Source: Pigmentiphaga litoralis
Lineage (GTDB): Bacteria; Pseudomonadota; Gammaproteobacteria; Burkholderiales; Burkholderiaceae_B
Length of the DNA: 64,000 bases
Reading direction: 5' to 3'
Assembly (NCBI RefSeq): GCF_014651835.1
Contig: NZ_BMXQ01000001.1
Coordinates: 1,688,801-1,752,800, forward strand
Below, in pieces: positions 52,065 through 61,498 of this stretch (position 1 is its first letter; each line of letters begins with the position of its first letter). Below the pieces are notes generated by a model. That model was not told the origin of the DNA and searched no databases. It was given only the letters and a program-made list of their open reading frames with translations. The position numbers were made by a program, and so were the translations under genes.

Positions 52065-52943
52065 ATGTCCAGCATCCGTCTCTTCCGGACCTTCCTGGCT
52101 GTTGCGGCTGAAGGATCGTTTACCGGTGCGGCCCATCGGGTCGCCCTGACCCAGGCCGCTGTCGGACTGCAGATGCGCACACTGGAAGACGACCTCAAAC
52201 GCAAACTTTTCACGCGCGAAGGAAAAGTTGTCGTTCTCAACGACCATGGCCGGGCCCTGCTTCCGCTCGCGCGCCAGATGATCAGCCTGTACGGCCAGAT
52301 GCTCGAAAACCCCGATGCGCCCGAACCCATGAGCGGGACCGTGCATCTGGGCGCCATCGTGTCGGCCCTGCCCCGGCTGCTTCGGGCGACCTTGTCATTG
52401 AAGCAACGGCATCCGGGGCTGGACCTGCACGTGTCCGCCGCCAAATCGGCCGAACTCGTCGCGCAGGTGGACGCCGGCAAACTGGACTGCGCCGTTCTGG
52501 TGCGCGACCCGGGTCAGAGCCAGCCGACCCTGGTATGGCAGTCGCTGTATGCGGAACCCATGGCCCTGATCGCGCCGCCCGACTCCCGCGAAACCAACAT
52601 CAAGGTGCTGCTCGAACACTATCCCTTCATCCGGTTTGACCGGCAGGAGCAGACCGGGCAACTGGTTGAACGCACCCTGCGCCGGCTACGGGTCCGGCCC
52701 AGCGAATTCCTGGAACTCAATTCATTGGAAGCCATTGCCGACCTGGTCCGCTCGTCGCTGGGGGTGTCCATCCTGCCCCTGCCACGGGCCAGCGCCTGGC
52801 ACCAGGATCCGCGCCTGCGGGTGCTGGCCATTCCGGCGGCGACCGAGGCGCGGCAGATCGCACTGGTCCGGTGGCGTGACGCGGCAAAGTCGGCGGTGAT
52901 CCAGGCCGTCGGGCGGGAACTCATGGCGCAGGACATGGCGTGA
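52065..52943 (+). CDS. LysR-family transcriptional regulator
   Basis: A 292-residue LysR regulator. The helix-turn-helix is residues 3-62 (IRLFRTFLAVAAEGSFTGAAHRVALTQAAVGLQMRTLEDDLKRKLFTREGKVVVLNDHGRALL), followed by the effector-binding domain (GTVHLGAIVSALPRLLRATL, VDAGKLDCAVLVRD, LEAIADLVRSSLGVSILPL). The ATG at 52065 is chosen because AAGGGAG lies 5-6 bases upstream. Divergent from the Bug/gamma-glutamyltransferase operon with a 200-base AT-richer gap, so it likely controls that operon. Confidence 0.92.
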   Translation: MSSIRLFRTFLAVAAEGSFTGAAHRVALTQAAVGLQMRTLEDDLKRKLFTREGKVVVLNDHGRALLPLARQMISLYGQMLENPDAPEPMSGTVHLGAIVSALPRLLRATLSLKQRHPGLDLHVSAAKSAELVAQVDAGKLDCAVLVRDPGQSQPTLVWQSLYAEPMALIAPPDSRETNIKVLLEHYPFIRFDRQEQTGQLVERTLRRLRVRPSEFLELNSLEAIADLVRSSLGVSILPLPRASAWHQDPRLRVLAIPAATEARQIALVRWRDAAKSAVIQAVGRELMAQDMA

Positions 52944-53037
52944 CTGTTCAGCATCGGGAACAGTGATTGCGAAGCATCCCTGAACCACGCCGTTGCAGTG
53001 TTTGCGCAAGCCGGCTGGCGACCACCAGGAGTCACGC

Positions 53038-53511
53038 ATGTCCGACCGCCAGCCCCCGCTGCCAGCAGAACCGCTCCACGTCGTCACCGACGGCGCGCCG
53101 GTGCGGCTGTCAGTGGTCGAGGAACAGGTCACCGTCAGTGCGACACAACACGAGACCGGCGCGGTCCGCGTGCGCAAAGTCGTTCATGAGGACTTTGTCG
53201 ATGTGCCCGTCACCCTGCGTAGCGAACATGTCGATGTCCGCCACGTACCCGAGAACCGCCGCGTAGACAGCGAGTACGGTCCCCGCCAGGTTGGCGACAC
53301 GTGGATCGTGCCCGTCTTCGAATACGTCCCCGTCACCGAGATGCGCCTTATGTTGAAAGAGGAGGTCCACATCACGCGCCGCAACGTCGAAAAAGAGGTA
53401 ATCCATACCGTACCGGTCCGCAAGGACACATTAATCGTGGAACGCCGGCACGGGCCTGCGGGCGAGTGGGTTCCTGAACCCCCTCTTCCAAGCACGCCGG
53501 AGACACGCTGA
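53038..53511 (+). CDS. DUF2382 (YsnF/AvaK) domain protein
   Basis: A 157-residue soluble protein with two DUF2382-like repeats: PVRLSVVEEQVTVSATQHETGAVRVRKVVHEDFVDVPVTLRSEHVDVRHVPENR and WIVPVFEYVPVTEMRLMLKEEVHITRRNVEKEVIHTVPVRKDTLIVERR. This domain is found in stress-linked proteins such as Bacillus YsnF; its molecular role is unknown. AGGAG precedes the ATG at 53038. It is 59 bases upstream of a second DUF2382 gene on the same strand, probably co-transcribed. Confidence 0.82.
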   Translation: MSDRQPPLPAEPLHVVTDGAPVRLSVVEEQVTVSATQHETGAVRVRKVVHEDFVDVPVTLRSEHVDVRHVPENRRVDSEYGPRQVGDTWIVPVFEYVPVTEMRLMLKEEVHITRRNVEKEVIHTVPVRKDTLIVERRHGPAGEWVPEPPLPSTPETR

Positions 53512-53570
53512 TACTCGCGCCATCACACATGCCGTGGCAAAGCCGCGGCCATACACAAAAAGGTGAACTC

Positions 53571-55040
53571 ATGACTCAAACCGTTATCGGTACATTCGAC
53601 AACACGACCGACGCCGACGACGCCGTACGCGATCTCGTCGACGCCGGCATCTCGCGCACTGCGATCCAGCTGCACTCGCAAGAGACAGGGACCACGCCTG
53701 CCGAGGAGGGCACGACTCATGTATCGGGCGATCATGAGCATGCGCAGCACGGCTTCTTTGCGCGCATCGAGCACTTCTTTTCCAACCTCGTCGGCGACAA
53801 CGACCGCCCGGCCGAATTCAGCCATTATCACGAGGCCATTCGCCGCGGCGGCGCCTTGGTGTCGGTGGAAGTGAGCGACGACGATGACTTCGACAGGGTC
53901 AAGCGCGTGCTTGATGACGCGGGCGCAGTCGATATTGATGAGCGTGCGGCGCAATGGCAGAGCACCGGCTACACACCCTATCGTGTCGGCGGGACGGATG
54001 AGTCCACGGTCAGCACCACCGGCGGACACCTTGGTGAAGGCACCCAGGGTGCCAGCCAGGACATGCCCGCCGGGCGGGCGATGGCGGCGGGTCAGACGCT
54101 CAGTTCCACCGAAACCTCCACGGGCGGGCGCACGGTGAGTTCGTCCCAGGCCAACCTGGATCCGATGCTGGAACGCGATGCGCCATCCACCCTGCAGCCT
54201 GGCGCCGGTTCATCGCTGGGACTGGGTGCGGATATGGGATCCACCTCGGGCATCGGATCCACTGCCGGCATGGGCTCGACCAGCGGCATGGGGACTGTCT
54301 CGACAACGGGTGCCAGCTCGCCTGCTGGCCTGACATCCGGTGCCCGTTCCGCGTCCGACGACACCGGCACCGGCATCTCGTCCGGCATGGGCATGGGAAC
54401 CGGCAGCGGCATGGGCAGCGGTTCGGGCGTGGGCGCGAGCACTGGCCTGGGTACCGAAGGGGGGGGGTCCACCACCGCGTCGGGCTTACCGACCACGACG
54501 GGCGGCGGCATCGGCACCAACCGCGAGATCGCCTCCACGGTCGATACCGGGACGGGAATGGGCACAACAGGCCTGGGTACCGACATGGGCCCGCTGGATT
54601 CCGATCTGGACGATGATCTGGCGTCCGGCCGCAACACCAGCGCCACCGGCGAAGAGGCCTTGCCCGTGATCGAGGAAGAACTGGCCGTCGGCAAGCGGAA
54701 GGTGCAGACCGGCGCCTATCGTGTCTACACGCGCACGACCAGTACCCCCGTGACCGAGGACGTCACCCTGCGCGAAGAGCATGCATCAATCGAACGCCGT
54801 CCGGTCGATCGTCCGGCGACGGACGCCGACCGCAAGGAAGCCTATGTCGAGGTCAAGGAAACCGACGAAACACCGGTGATTCAGAAAACCGCGCGCGTGG
54901 TCGAAGAAGTGGTGGTGGGCAAGGAATCGTCGCAGCGGACCGAGACCATCCACGACACCCTGCGCGGCACCGAAGTGGAAGTCGAGCGTGTGGAAGGCGA
55001 CGGCAAGAACGACGGCACGCTGAAGACGCCGCGTCCGTAA
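53571..55040 (+). CDS. stress protein with N-terminal general-stress domain, Gly/Ser/Thr linker and C-terminal DUF2382
   Basis: A 489-residue three-part protein. Residues 1-130 match the general stress protein 17M-like fold (QTVIGTFDNTTDADDAVRDLVDAGISRTAIQLHS, HYHEAIRRGGALVSVEVSDDDDFDRVKRVLDDAGAVDIDER). Residues about 140-360 are a low-complexity linker of Gly, Ser, Thr and Met (GMGTGSGMGSGSG type). Residues 365-480 are DUF2382 (ALPVIEEELAVGKRKVQTGAYRVYTRTTSTPVTEDVTLREEHASIERR). A run of nine G (54459-54467) lies in the linker-coding part and could slip. The ATG at 53571 has AAAGGTGA upstream. Confidence 0.85.
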   Translation: MTQTVIGTFDNTTDADDAVRDLVDAGISRTAIQLHSQETGTTPAEEGTTHVSGDHEHAQHGFFARIEHFFSNLVGDNDRPAEFSHYHEAIRRGGALVSVEVSDDDDFDRVKRVLDDAGAVDIDERAAQWQSTGYTPYRVGGTDESTVSTTGGHLGEGTQGASQDMPAGRAMAAGQTLSSTETSTGGRTVSSSQANLDPMLERDAPSTLQPGAGSSLGLGADMGSTSGIGSTAGMGSTSGMGTVSTTGASSPAGLTSGARSASDDTGTGISSGMGMGTGSGMGSGSGVGASTGLGTEGGGSTTASGLPTTTGGGIGTNREIASTVDTGTGMGTTGLGTDMGPLDSDLDDDLASGRNTSATGEEALPVIEEELAVGKRKVQTGAYRVYTRTTSTPVTEDVTLREEHASIERRPVDRPATDADRKEAYVEVKETDETPVIQKTARVVEEVVVGKESSQRTETIHDTLRGTEVEVERVEGDGKNDGTLKTPRP

Positions 55041-55191
55041 GGGGACGAGGCAGTGACGACACCGCGGCGTGTGGAGACACGGCGCGGCGTCTGGCCGCGT
55101 TGTCAGGTTCACTGAGAGCTGGCAACGCGGCCGAGCGCGGCAAACATGGTCAAATACCTCTTTGGCCTGACCCGCGACCGATATCTCCTGA

Positions 55192-57822
55192 ATGACACTT
55201 CCAGACACCGCTGGGCATACCCCCATGATGCAGCAATACCTTCGACTCAAGGCCGAGGCCGGGTCGATGCTGCTGCTCTATCGCATGGGCGATTTCTACG
55301 AAATGTTCTACGACGATGCCGTCAAGGCATCGCGCATGCTGAACCTGACACTGACCACGCGCGGCGCATCGAACGGCGTGCCGATCAAGATGTGCGGCAT
55401 GCCGCATCATTCGGTCGAGCAATACCTGGCGCGGCTGGTCAAGCTGGGGGAGTCGGTGGCGATCTGCGAGCAGATCGGCGATCCGGCCGCATCCAAAGGC
55501 CCGGTCGAACGGCGCATCGTGCGCATCGTGACGCCTGGCACCCTGACCGATGATGCCCTGCTGCCGGCCAAGGCCGACCGCGCGATTGCGGCGGTGTGCG
55601 TCGGCACGAGCAAGGCCAAGGGCGCCACGGGCCGCTGCGGCGTCGCCTGGCTGAACCTGGCCAGCGGCGAATTCCGGCTGACCGAATGTGTGCTCGGCCA
55701 ACTGGCCAGCGAGCTGCACCGCATTGCGCCGGCCGAAGTTGTCCTGATCGAGGGCCAGCCGCTGGCCGTCGACTACGTGGCGTCCATCAGCCCCGTGCCG
55801 GACTGGCACTTCGAAAGCAGCGGCGCGCGCCAGCAACTGCTCAATCATTTCAAGGTCGATTCGCTGGCGGGCTTCGATGTGGAAGACATGCCCGAGGCCG
55901 TGTGTGCCGCGGGCGCCCTGCTCCGTTACGTGTCGCACACGCAATCGCAGGCGCTGGCGCACGTGCAGCAGCTGAGCGCCGACCGCGCCAGCCAATATGT
56001 GTTGCTGGACCCGGTCACGCGGCGCAACCTGGAATTGACCGAGACGCTGCGGGGTGAAGAATCCCCCACTTTGTTCTCGGCGCTGGACCACAACAAGACG
56101 CCCATGGGCAGCCGCCTGCTGCGCCGCTGGCTGCATCATCCGCTGCGCGACAACGCGACGGTGGCGGCGCGTCAGGAAGCGATCGGCATGCTGCTCGCAG
56201 GCGGCGATCCGCGCAGCCTGCAGTCGGCCCTGGCTCCGCTGCCCGACGTGGAACGGATTGCCGCCCGGGTCGCGCTGCGATCGGTGCGCCCGCGCGAACT
56301 GGCCAGCCTGCGCGACGCCGTCGCGCTGACCCCGACCCTGCATGCCACGCTGACCGGGTTTGTGTCGGCAGGCGGACAATTGACCGACGGCGTCTCGAAG
56401 CTGGCCGAACTGGCCGCGCAGATCGTGATCGATCCCGACATCGGCGCGCTGCTGTCGCGCGCGATCGCCCCCGAGCCCAGCGTCAATGTGCGCGATGGCG
56501 GCGTCATTGCCACGGGCTTCGATGCCGACCTGGACGAACTGCGCACGCTGGAGTCGCACACGGGCGACTTCCTGGTGCAGCTGGAGGCGCGCGAACGCGA
56601 GCGAACCGGCATCGCCAATTTGCGGGTTGAATTCAACCGGGTGCATGGCTTCTTTATCGAAGTGACACGCGGGCAGACCGACAAGGTGCCCGATGACTAC
56701 CGCCGCCGGCAGACCCTCAAGAATGCCGAGCGGTACATCACCCCCGAACTGAAGACCTGGGAAGACAAGATCCTGTCGGCGCAGGACCGCGCACTGGCGC
56801 GCGAAAAGTGGCTGTTCGAACAGTTGCTGGACCAGATGGCGCCCCACGTGCGGTCACTGACGCAAGTGGCCGCCGCGCTGGCCGAGATTGACGTGCTGGC
56901 CTCGCTGGCCGTGCATGCGCGCGACCACGACTGGATCCCGCCGCAGTTGCTGGACACCGCCGACATCGTGATCGAACAAGGCCGCCATCCGGTCGTCGAG
57001 CGTGTGATCGAACGCTTCACGCCCAACGATTGCCGGCTGGGGCGCACCCGCCGCATGCTGCTGATCACCGGCCCGAACATGGGCGGCAAGTCGACCTACA
57101 TGCGCCAGACGGCGCTGATCGTGCTGCTGGCCCGCATCGGCAGTTTCGTGCCGGCGCGGTCGGCCAGCATCGGGCGCATCGACCGGATCTTTACCCGGAT
57201 CGGCGCCGCCGACGATCTGGCGGGGGGCCGGTCCACCTTCATGATGGAGATGATTGAAGCCGCGGCGATTCTGTCCGCCAGCACCGCCGACAGCCTGGTA
57301 CTGATGGACGAAATCGGCCGTGGCACGTCGACCTACGACGGCCTGTCGCTGGCGTGGGCGATCGCCCATCAGCTGGTGACACACAACCGTGCGTTGACTC
57401 TGTTTGCCACCCACTACTTCGAATTGACCCGCCTGCCGTCGGTGCAGCCCGAGGCCGCCAACGTCCACCTGGCCGCCGCCGAGTCGCACAAAGGCATCGT
57501 CTTTCTGCATGAAGTGCGCGACGGCCCGGCCAGCCGCAGCTACGGGATCCAGGTGGCGCAGCGCGCCGGCATACCGTCGGCCGTCGTGCGCATGGCGCGG
57601 CGCGAACTGGAAAAGCTCGAGACCCAGGGCGCCCAGGCGCCGCAATTGCCGCTGTTCAGCCTGCCCCCCGACACGTCCGCCAATGACGAGGCGGTCGCCG
57701 ATGCTGCCGCGGCCGATGCTGTCAAGGACGCGTTGACCGCAATCGATCCTGATGTATTGAGTCCACGAGAGGCCCTGGATGCCCTGTACAGGCTGAAGAG
57801 CCTTCTACAATCGGCGTCATGA
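55192..57822 (+). CDS. mutS: DNA mismatch repair protein MutS
   Basis: An 876-residue full-length MutS. The mismatch-binding Phe-X-Glu motif is [10 protein letters not shown] near residue 36. The clamp and connector regions are normal. The ATPase has Walker [11 protein letters not shown] near 627, the [21 protein letters not shown] block, and Walker [24 protein letters not shown]. The C-terminus carries [17 protein letters not shown], matching the tetramerisation/beta-clamp end of the family. It recognises mismatches and recruits MutL. The start at 55192 opens at the expected N-terminus. Its stop overlaps the next gene as ATGA. Confidence 0.97.
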   Translation: MTLPDTAGHTPMMQQYLRLKAEAGSMLLLYRMGDFYEMFYDDAVKASRMLNLTLTTRGASNGVPIKMCGMPHHSVEQYLARLVKLGESVAICEQIGDPAASKGPVERRIVRIVTPGTLTDDALLPAKADRAIAAVCVGTSKAKGATGRCGVAWLNLASGEFRLTECVLGQLASELHRIAPAEVVLIEGQPLAVDYVASISPVPDWHFESSGARQQLLNHFKVDSLAGFDVEDMPEAVCAAGALLRYVSHTQSQALAHVQQLSADRASQYVLLDPVTRRNLELTETLRGEESPTLFSALDHNKTPMGSRLLRRWLHHPLRDNATVAARQEAIGMLLAGGDPRSLQSALAPLPDVERIAARVALRSVRPRELASLRDAVALTPTLHATLTGFVSAGGQLTDGVSKLAELAAQIVIDPDIGALLSRAIAPEPSVNVRDGGVIATGFDADLDELRTLESHTGDFLVQLEARERERTGIANLRVEFNRVHGFFIEVTRGQTDKVPDDYRRRQTLKNAERYITPELKTWEDKILSAQDRALAREKWLFEQLLDQMAPHVRSLTQVAAALAEIDVLASLAVHARDHDWIPPQLLDTADIVIEQGRHPVVERVIERFTPNDCRLGRTRRMLLITGPNMGGKSTYMRQTALIVLLARIGSFVPARSASIGRIDRIFTRIGAADDLAGGRSTFMMEMIEAAAILSASTADSLVLMDEIGRGTSTYDGLSLAWAIAHQLVTHNRALTLFATHYFELTRLPSVQPEAANVHLAAAESHKGIVFLHEVRDGPASRSYGIQVAQRAGIPSAVVRMARRELEKLETQGAQAPQLPLFSLPPDTSANDEAVADAAAADAVKDALTAIDPDVLSPREALDALYRLKSLLQSAS

Positions 57823-58874
57823 TCCGTTCCCTTCGCGCCTGCTGGCGTCTGTCGTCCCATCCAGCCGCCCTGTCGCGGCGCGGCTTGCTGGCCGCCGCCT
57901 GTGCCATTGCCTGCGGCAGCTGGGCCACGCCAGCCAGCGCCGTGACGGAATCGTCATATGCTGCCCGCCGCGGATTCAACTTCGCGGTCATCGGCGATAC
58001 GCCCGCGGGGTCACGGGATGAAGGCACGGTCGTCAATGTGCTGGCGCAGATCGGCCGCGAAGCCGACCTGATCGTGCATGTGGGCAACCTGAAGTACGAC
58101 ACCGAACGGTGCGACGACGCCACCTACCAGCGGCGGCGCGCCCTGTTCGACGCCAGCCCCGTCCCCTTCGTGTTCGCCCCTGGCAGCAACGATTGGGCGA
58201 CGTGCGACCGCGACCTGGCCGGCCAGTTTGGTCCGGTGGAACGCCTGAACCGCCTGCGTGAACTGTTTTTCGAGTCGTCGGAATCGATGGGGACGATCAA
58301 GGTCGGGCTGCAACGCCTCAGCGATACGGCGCGTTACCGCAGCTACCCCGAAAACGCACGGTGGGAATACGGCGACGTGCTGTTCGTGACTCTGAACATG
58401 CCAGGTACGCACAACAACTATCGCACCGGGGCCGGCCGCAACGGCGAGTACGAGGAACGTATCCTGGCGAACGCCTTCTGGCTCAGGCAGGCCTTTTCGA
58501 CCGCCACCCGGGACAAACGCAAGGCGATCGTGATCGCGTTCGACGCGGACCCGCATTTCGATGGACAGCAGGACCTGGCTGCAAGCGACGGTCGCGACCC
58601 CTTCGCCGAATTCAAGATCACCCTGGCGCGTCTGGCAGCCAAGTTTGCGGGCGATGTGCTGATCGTGCATGGCGCGGCGCCCGGCGTGGGCACCCCGCCC
58701 AAGCCTGACCATCCGCTCAAGGTCAATGGCAAGCCGCTGGAAAACGTCATGCGCATCAGGGCCTATGGCGTGGGCAGCGCGGCGTTCTGGATCAAGGTGG
58801 AAGTCGAGCCGGGCCGCAAGGGCCAGATCCGGGTCGGCAACCGGAACGCGGTGGCCGAGCCGCCGCGCCCCTGA
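57819..58874 (+). CDS. exported metallophosphoesterase-like protein with altered metal ligands
   Basis: A 351-residue exported protein. The N-terminus has [23 protein letters not shown], a signal peptide with a Tat-like RR pair. The body follows the calcineurin-like pattern: [11 protein letters not shown], then [27 protein letters not shown], then [14 protein letters not shown]. Relatives usually have HVGDIK and PGDNEW; here Asp is replaced by Asn and by Ser at these places, so two metal ligands may be lost. The C-terminal half keeps [13 protein letters not shown] in place of the GHxHxP region. It is translationally coupled to mutS (ATGA). Catalytic activity is doubtful; function unknown. Confidence 0.75.
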   Translation: MIRSLRACWRLSSHPAALSRRGLLAAACAIACGSWATPASAVTESSYAARRGFNFAVIGDTPAGSRDEGTVVNVLAQIGREADLIVHVGNLKYDTERCDDATYQRRRALFDASPVPFVFAPGSNDWATCDRDLAGQFGPVERLNRLRELFFESSESMGTIKVGLQRLSDTARYRSYPENARWEYGDVLFVTLNMPGTHNNYRTGAGRNGEYEERILANAFWLRQAFSTATRDKRKAIVIAFDADPHFDGQQDLAASDGRDPFAEFKITLARLAAKFAGDVLIVHGAAPGVGTPPKPDHPLKVNGKPLENVMRIRAYGVGSAAFWIKVEVEPGRKGQIRVGNRNAVAEPPRP

Positions 58875-58895
58875 CCGCGCCGCGTCCCTGACCGA

Positions 58896-59513
58896 TCAGT
58901 GCAGCACGCCCGGATTGCGGCGTGATTCGATCAGCGCGTCCAGCACGTCTTCATCGTCGTCTTCTTCGGCGCCTTCGGCGTGGCCCTGTTCGATTTCTTC
59001 GGGGTCAGCCGGGCGCACGCCCAGCAGCTTGATGCGCACCCGCAGCGCCATGCCGGCGTACGGATGGTTGGCGTCCAGCACCACCTTGTCTTCCGACAGA
59101 TCGGTCACGACAAAGATCAGCGAGTCTTCGGACAGTTCGTCATCCTCGTCGGCTTCGGTCACGGTCGGGCCGTCGCTCTCGTCGCCTTCCGGGCCCGGCA
59201 CGCCTTCGAACTGCATGCCGACTTCAAGCGGCTCGGGAAAACGCGAGCGCGGCTCGACCCGCAGCAGGTCGGCATCGTAGTCGCCAAATGCGTCGCTGGG
59301 CTCGAGGTGGAAGGTGTCTTCGAAGCCGACCTGCTTGCCCTCGATGGCGTCATCCAGGCGCGGCAACAGGCTGTCCAGCCCGCGATGCAGGAAGCTGACC
59401 GGGCCGCCGCTGTCATCCAGCGCTTCGCCATCGGTGTCGGTGATCCAGAATTCCACGGTCACAACCGTGTTTTCGCCGACGGTCAGTGCGGAATCTAGTT
59501 TGGAATCGGCCAT
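58896..59513 (-). CDS. FKBP-type peptidyl-prolyl isomerase, SlyD-like
   Basis: A 205-residue protein with split FKBP and insert-in-flap arrangement: NTVVTVEFWITDTDGEALDDSGGPVSFLHRGLDSLLPRLDDAIEGKQVGFEDTFHLEPSDAFGDYDADLLRVEPRSRFP, then the flap, then DKVVLDANHPYAGMALRVRIKLLGVRPADPEEIEQGHAEG. The DANHPYAGM-type motif is typical of SlyD. An acidic insert (DEDDELSEDS) lengthens the flap, and the C-terminus is acidic rather than the His-rich metal-binding tail of E. coli SlyD. Cytoplasmic folding helper. Convergent with the metallophosphoesterase-like gene. Confidence 0.9.
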   Translation of the reverse strand: MADSKLDSALTVGENTVVTVEFWITDTDGEALDDSGGPVSFLHRGLDSLLPRLDDAIEGKQVGFEDTFHLEPSDAFGDYDADLLRVEPRSRFPEPLEVGMQFEGVPGPEGDESDGPTVTEADEDDELSEDSLIFVVTDLSEDKVVLDANHPYAGMALRVRIKLLGVRPADPEEIEQGHAEGAEEDDDEDVLDALIESRRNPGVLH

Positions 59514-59615
59514 TTTAGGGACATCCGTAATCTGTACTGGTAATCCATCAGTTTACAGTCTGACGCGGGTCAGATGCCCGTCCGAGCTTGTTACCACCTT
59601 GTTATGATCGCGGCC

Positions 59616-60818
59616 ATGAACGCTAACGAATCCACCGCCCTGCTCGCTGGCCTGACACCAGCCCAATTCATGCAACGCCACTGGCAGAAGAAGCCCCTGC
59701 TGATCCGCGGCGCCATCCCCGATTTCCGCCCGCCGCTCTCGATTGCCGAGGTCAAACGCCTGGCGCGCCAGGACGAGGTCGAATCGCGCCTGGTGTGGCG
59801 CGAAGACGGCCAATGGCAGATGGAATCGGGTCCGTTCGCCCGCTTGCCGCCGGCCAAGGATCCCGAGTGGTCCCTGCTGGTGCAGGGCGTGAACCTGCAC
59901 AACGACGCGGCGGCCGCGCTCATGCACCGCTTCCGCTTCGTGCCCGACGCCCGGCTGGACGACCTGATGATCAGTATCGCGACCGACGGCGGCGGCGTGG
60001 GGCCGCATTTCGACAGCTATGACGTCTTCCTGCTGCAGGCGGTGGGGCAGCGCCGCTGGCGCATCAGCAAGCAGAAGGATCTGAGCCTGGATCCGAACGC
60101 GCCGCTGAAGATCCTGGCGAACTTCACGCCGGCCGAAGAATTCGTGCTCAACCCGGGCGACATGCTGTATCTGCCGCCCGCCTACGCCCACGACGGCATT
60201 GCCGAGGGCGAGTGCATGACGATCTCGATCGGCTTCCGGTCGCCGTCGATGGCCGAACTGGCGCGCGGCATGCTGGAAGCCGCGGCGGACCAGTTGTCCG
60301 ACCGGACACCGGCCGCGCTCAAGGGACACTACCGCGACCCGGATCAGCCTGCCGTCGACCAGCCGGGTGCCCTGCCTGAAACGCTGGTAGACGCGGCGCT
60401 GGCCGCCGCCGCGGCCGTGCCGCTGGACCGCACCCTGGCCAGCCGCTTTCTGGGCTGCTGGTTGACCGAGCCCAAGCCCGACGTCGTATTCGATGCCGTC
60501 GACATGGACACCTTGCCCGATCTGGCCGAAGACTGGCCCGCATCGGGCACACTGACGCTGGACCGCCGGTCCCTGATGATCTATCGCGAGCGCACCGCGT
60601 TCATCAATGGCGAAATGATCGACCACCCGGCCAGTGCGGCCTTGCGGCGCCTGGCCGACGAACGCGTGCTGGATTGCGCCGACCCGCTCTGCCGAAAACT
60701 GACGGACGCGGAACGCAGCATGCTGACCGACTGGCTGGACGATGGCTGGCTGCATTACGCCGCCACCCCGCCCACGGTCAGCGCATCTGCGGCGTTTCGG
60801 AAAACACGTAAACCCTGA
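59616..60818 (+). CDS. cupin JmjC-type oxygenase, YcfD/RoxA-like ribosomal protein hydroxylase
   Basis: A 400-residue Fe(II)/2-oxoglutarate oxygenase. N-terminal LTPAQFMQRHWQKKPLLIRGAIPDF and VNLHNDAAAALMHRFRFVPDARLDDLMISIATDGGGVGPHFDSYDVFLLQAVGQRRWRI give the iron ligands His and Asp (HFD, near residue 130), and the second His is in LPPAYAHDGIA near 190. The C-terminal part (from about 230) is the dimer and winged-helix region of YcfD, which hydroxylates an arginine of ribosomal protein uL16. ATG at 59616 is used; an ATG at 59604 is possible. Divergent from the SlyD-like gene with a 100-base gap. Confidence 0.9.
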   Translation: MNANESTALLAGLTPAQFMQRHWQKKPLLIRGAIPDFRPPLSIAEVKRLARQDEVESRLVWREDGQWQMESGPFARLPPAKDPEWSLLVQGVNLHNDAAAALMHRFRFVPDARLDDLMISIATDGGGVGPHFDSYDVFLLQAVGQRRWRISKQKDLSLDPNAPLKILANFTPAEEFVLNPGDMLYLPPAYAHDGIAEGECMTISIGFRSPSMAELARGMLEAAADQLSDRTPAALKGHYRDPDQPAVDQPGALPETLVDAALAAAAAVPLDRTLASRFLGCWLTEPKPDVVFDAVDMDTLPDLAEDWPASGTLTLDRRSLMIYRERTAFINGEMIDHPASAALRRLADERVLDCADPLCRKLTDAERSMLTDWLDDGWLHYAATPPTVSASAAFRKTRKP

Positions 60819-61114
60819 GCGGTGAAATGCCCGGCCGGCGTAAGCAAGACGTCATAAAGCCACGGACTCGAAACGCTTTCGCACATTCTTGACCGAACTG
60901 ATACATAAATTGCTTACGTGAGACTTACTTTTTGCCCTCATCGTGGCAAAAGCTTGACCGGGCTGCTAAAATTTACACTTGTCCAGATCGCGGTTGTAGA
61001 GATGAGCCAAAGCACTTGCTCGCTGCGCCGAAGGCCCGGACATCTACCGGAAATAGCGCTATTTCTAGTTCGTTTTTGATCTCCGATCATTACTATAAAT
61101 TCTAAGGATCTACT
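60819..61114. other. AT-richer intergenic region upstream of the small lipoprotein
   Basis: About 296 bases without a gene. It is clearly less GC-rich than the genes around it. Two TTGACC boxes (60888-60893 and 60953-60958) are candidate -35 elements, the second followed by TAAAATTTACAC at too short a spacing. TATAAA at 61094-61099 lies close to the lipoprotein start. No structured RNA recognised. Confidence 0.4.
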
Positions 61115-61327
61115 ATGAAAAAGACTCTGCTCTTGGCATCGATGCTTGCAATCGCCCTGTCGGCTTGCGGCAAGAAAGAAGAAGCTGCTGTTCCTGCTGA
61201 CACGACCCCGCCTGCAGTGACCACGCCGGCTCCAATGACCCCGACCACCCCGCCAGCAGTTGACCCGGCCGCTCCTGCCGCGCCGATGACACCTGCTGAT
61301 CCGGCTGCTCCTGCTACCGCTTCCTAA
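61115..61327 (+). CDS. small Pro/Ala/Thr-rich lipoprotein
   Basis: A 70-residue protein. Residues 1-17 are a signal peptide with lipobox LSAC (Cys18). After lipidation the mature chain is GKKEEAAVPADTTPP and on, only Pro, Ala, Thr, Met, Asp and Val, an unstructured spacer-like chain. AAGGAT lies 5-6 bases before the ATG. Lipoproteins of this composition are common near cell-envelope genes of these bacteria; function unknown. Confidence 0.8.
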   Translation: MKKTLLLASMLAIALSACGKKEEAAVPADTTPPAVTTPAPMTPTTPPAVDPAAPAAPMTPADPAAPATAS

Positions 61328-61443
61328 GTAGCACGGGTCGAACACCCGGGCGTTTATCCGATAGGATATCCCCCCATCGCAGGCGAACCCCCGCCGCGCC
61401 TGGGTCAGACCACCGGGATACATGCCACGCACTAGCGCGGCAT

Positions 61444-61477
61444 GACAAAAAGCCAGCTTTCGAGCTGGCTTTTTGTC
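61444..61477. terminator. perfect bidirectional terminator with a UUCG loop
   Basis: GACAAAAAGCCAGCT pairs with AGCTGGCTTTTTGTC around TTCG, an exact 15-bp stem with the very stable UUCG tetraloop on the plus strand. It separates the lipoprotein (+) from the convergent MBL-hydrolase gene (-). Confidence 0.95.
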
Positions 61478-61498
61478 GTCTGGGGCGTGGGCCCTTCC

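Noticed and set aside
55150-56847. 565-residue minus-strand frame opposite mutS
   Set aside because: mutS is unambiguous on the plus strand; the antisense frame shows no domain.
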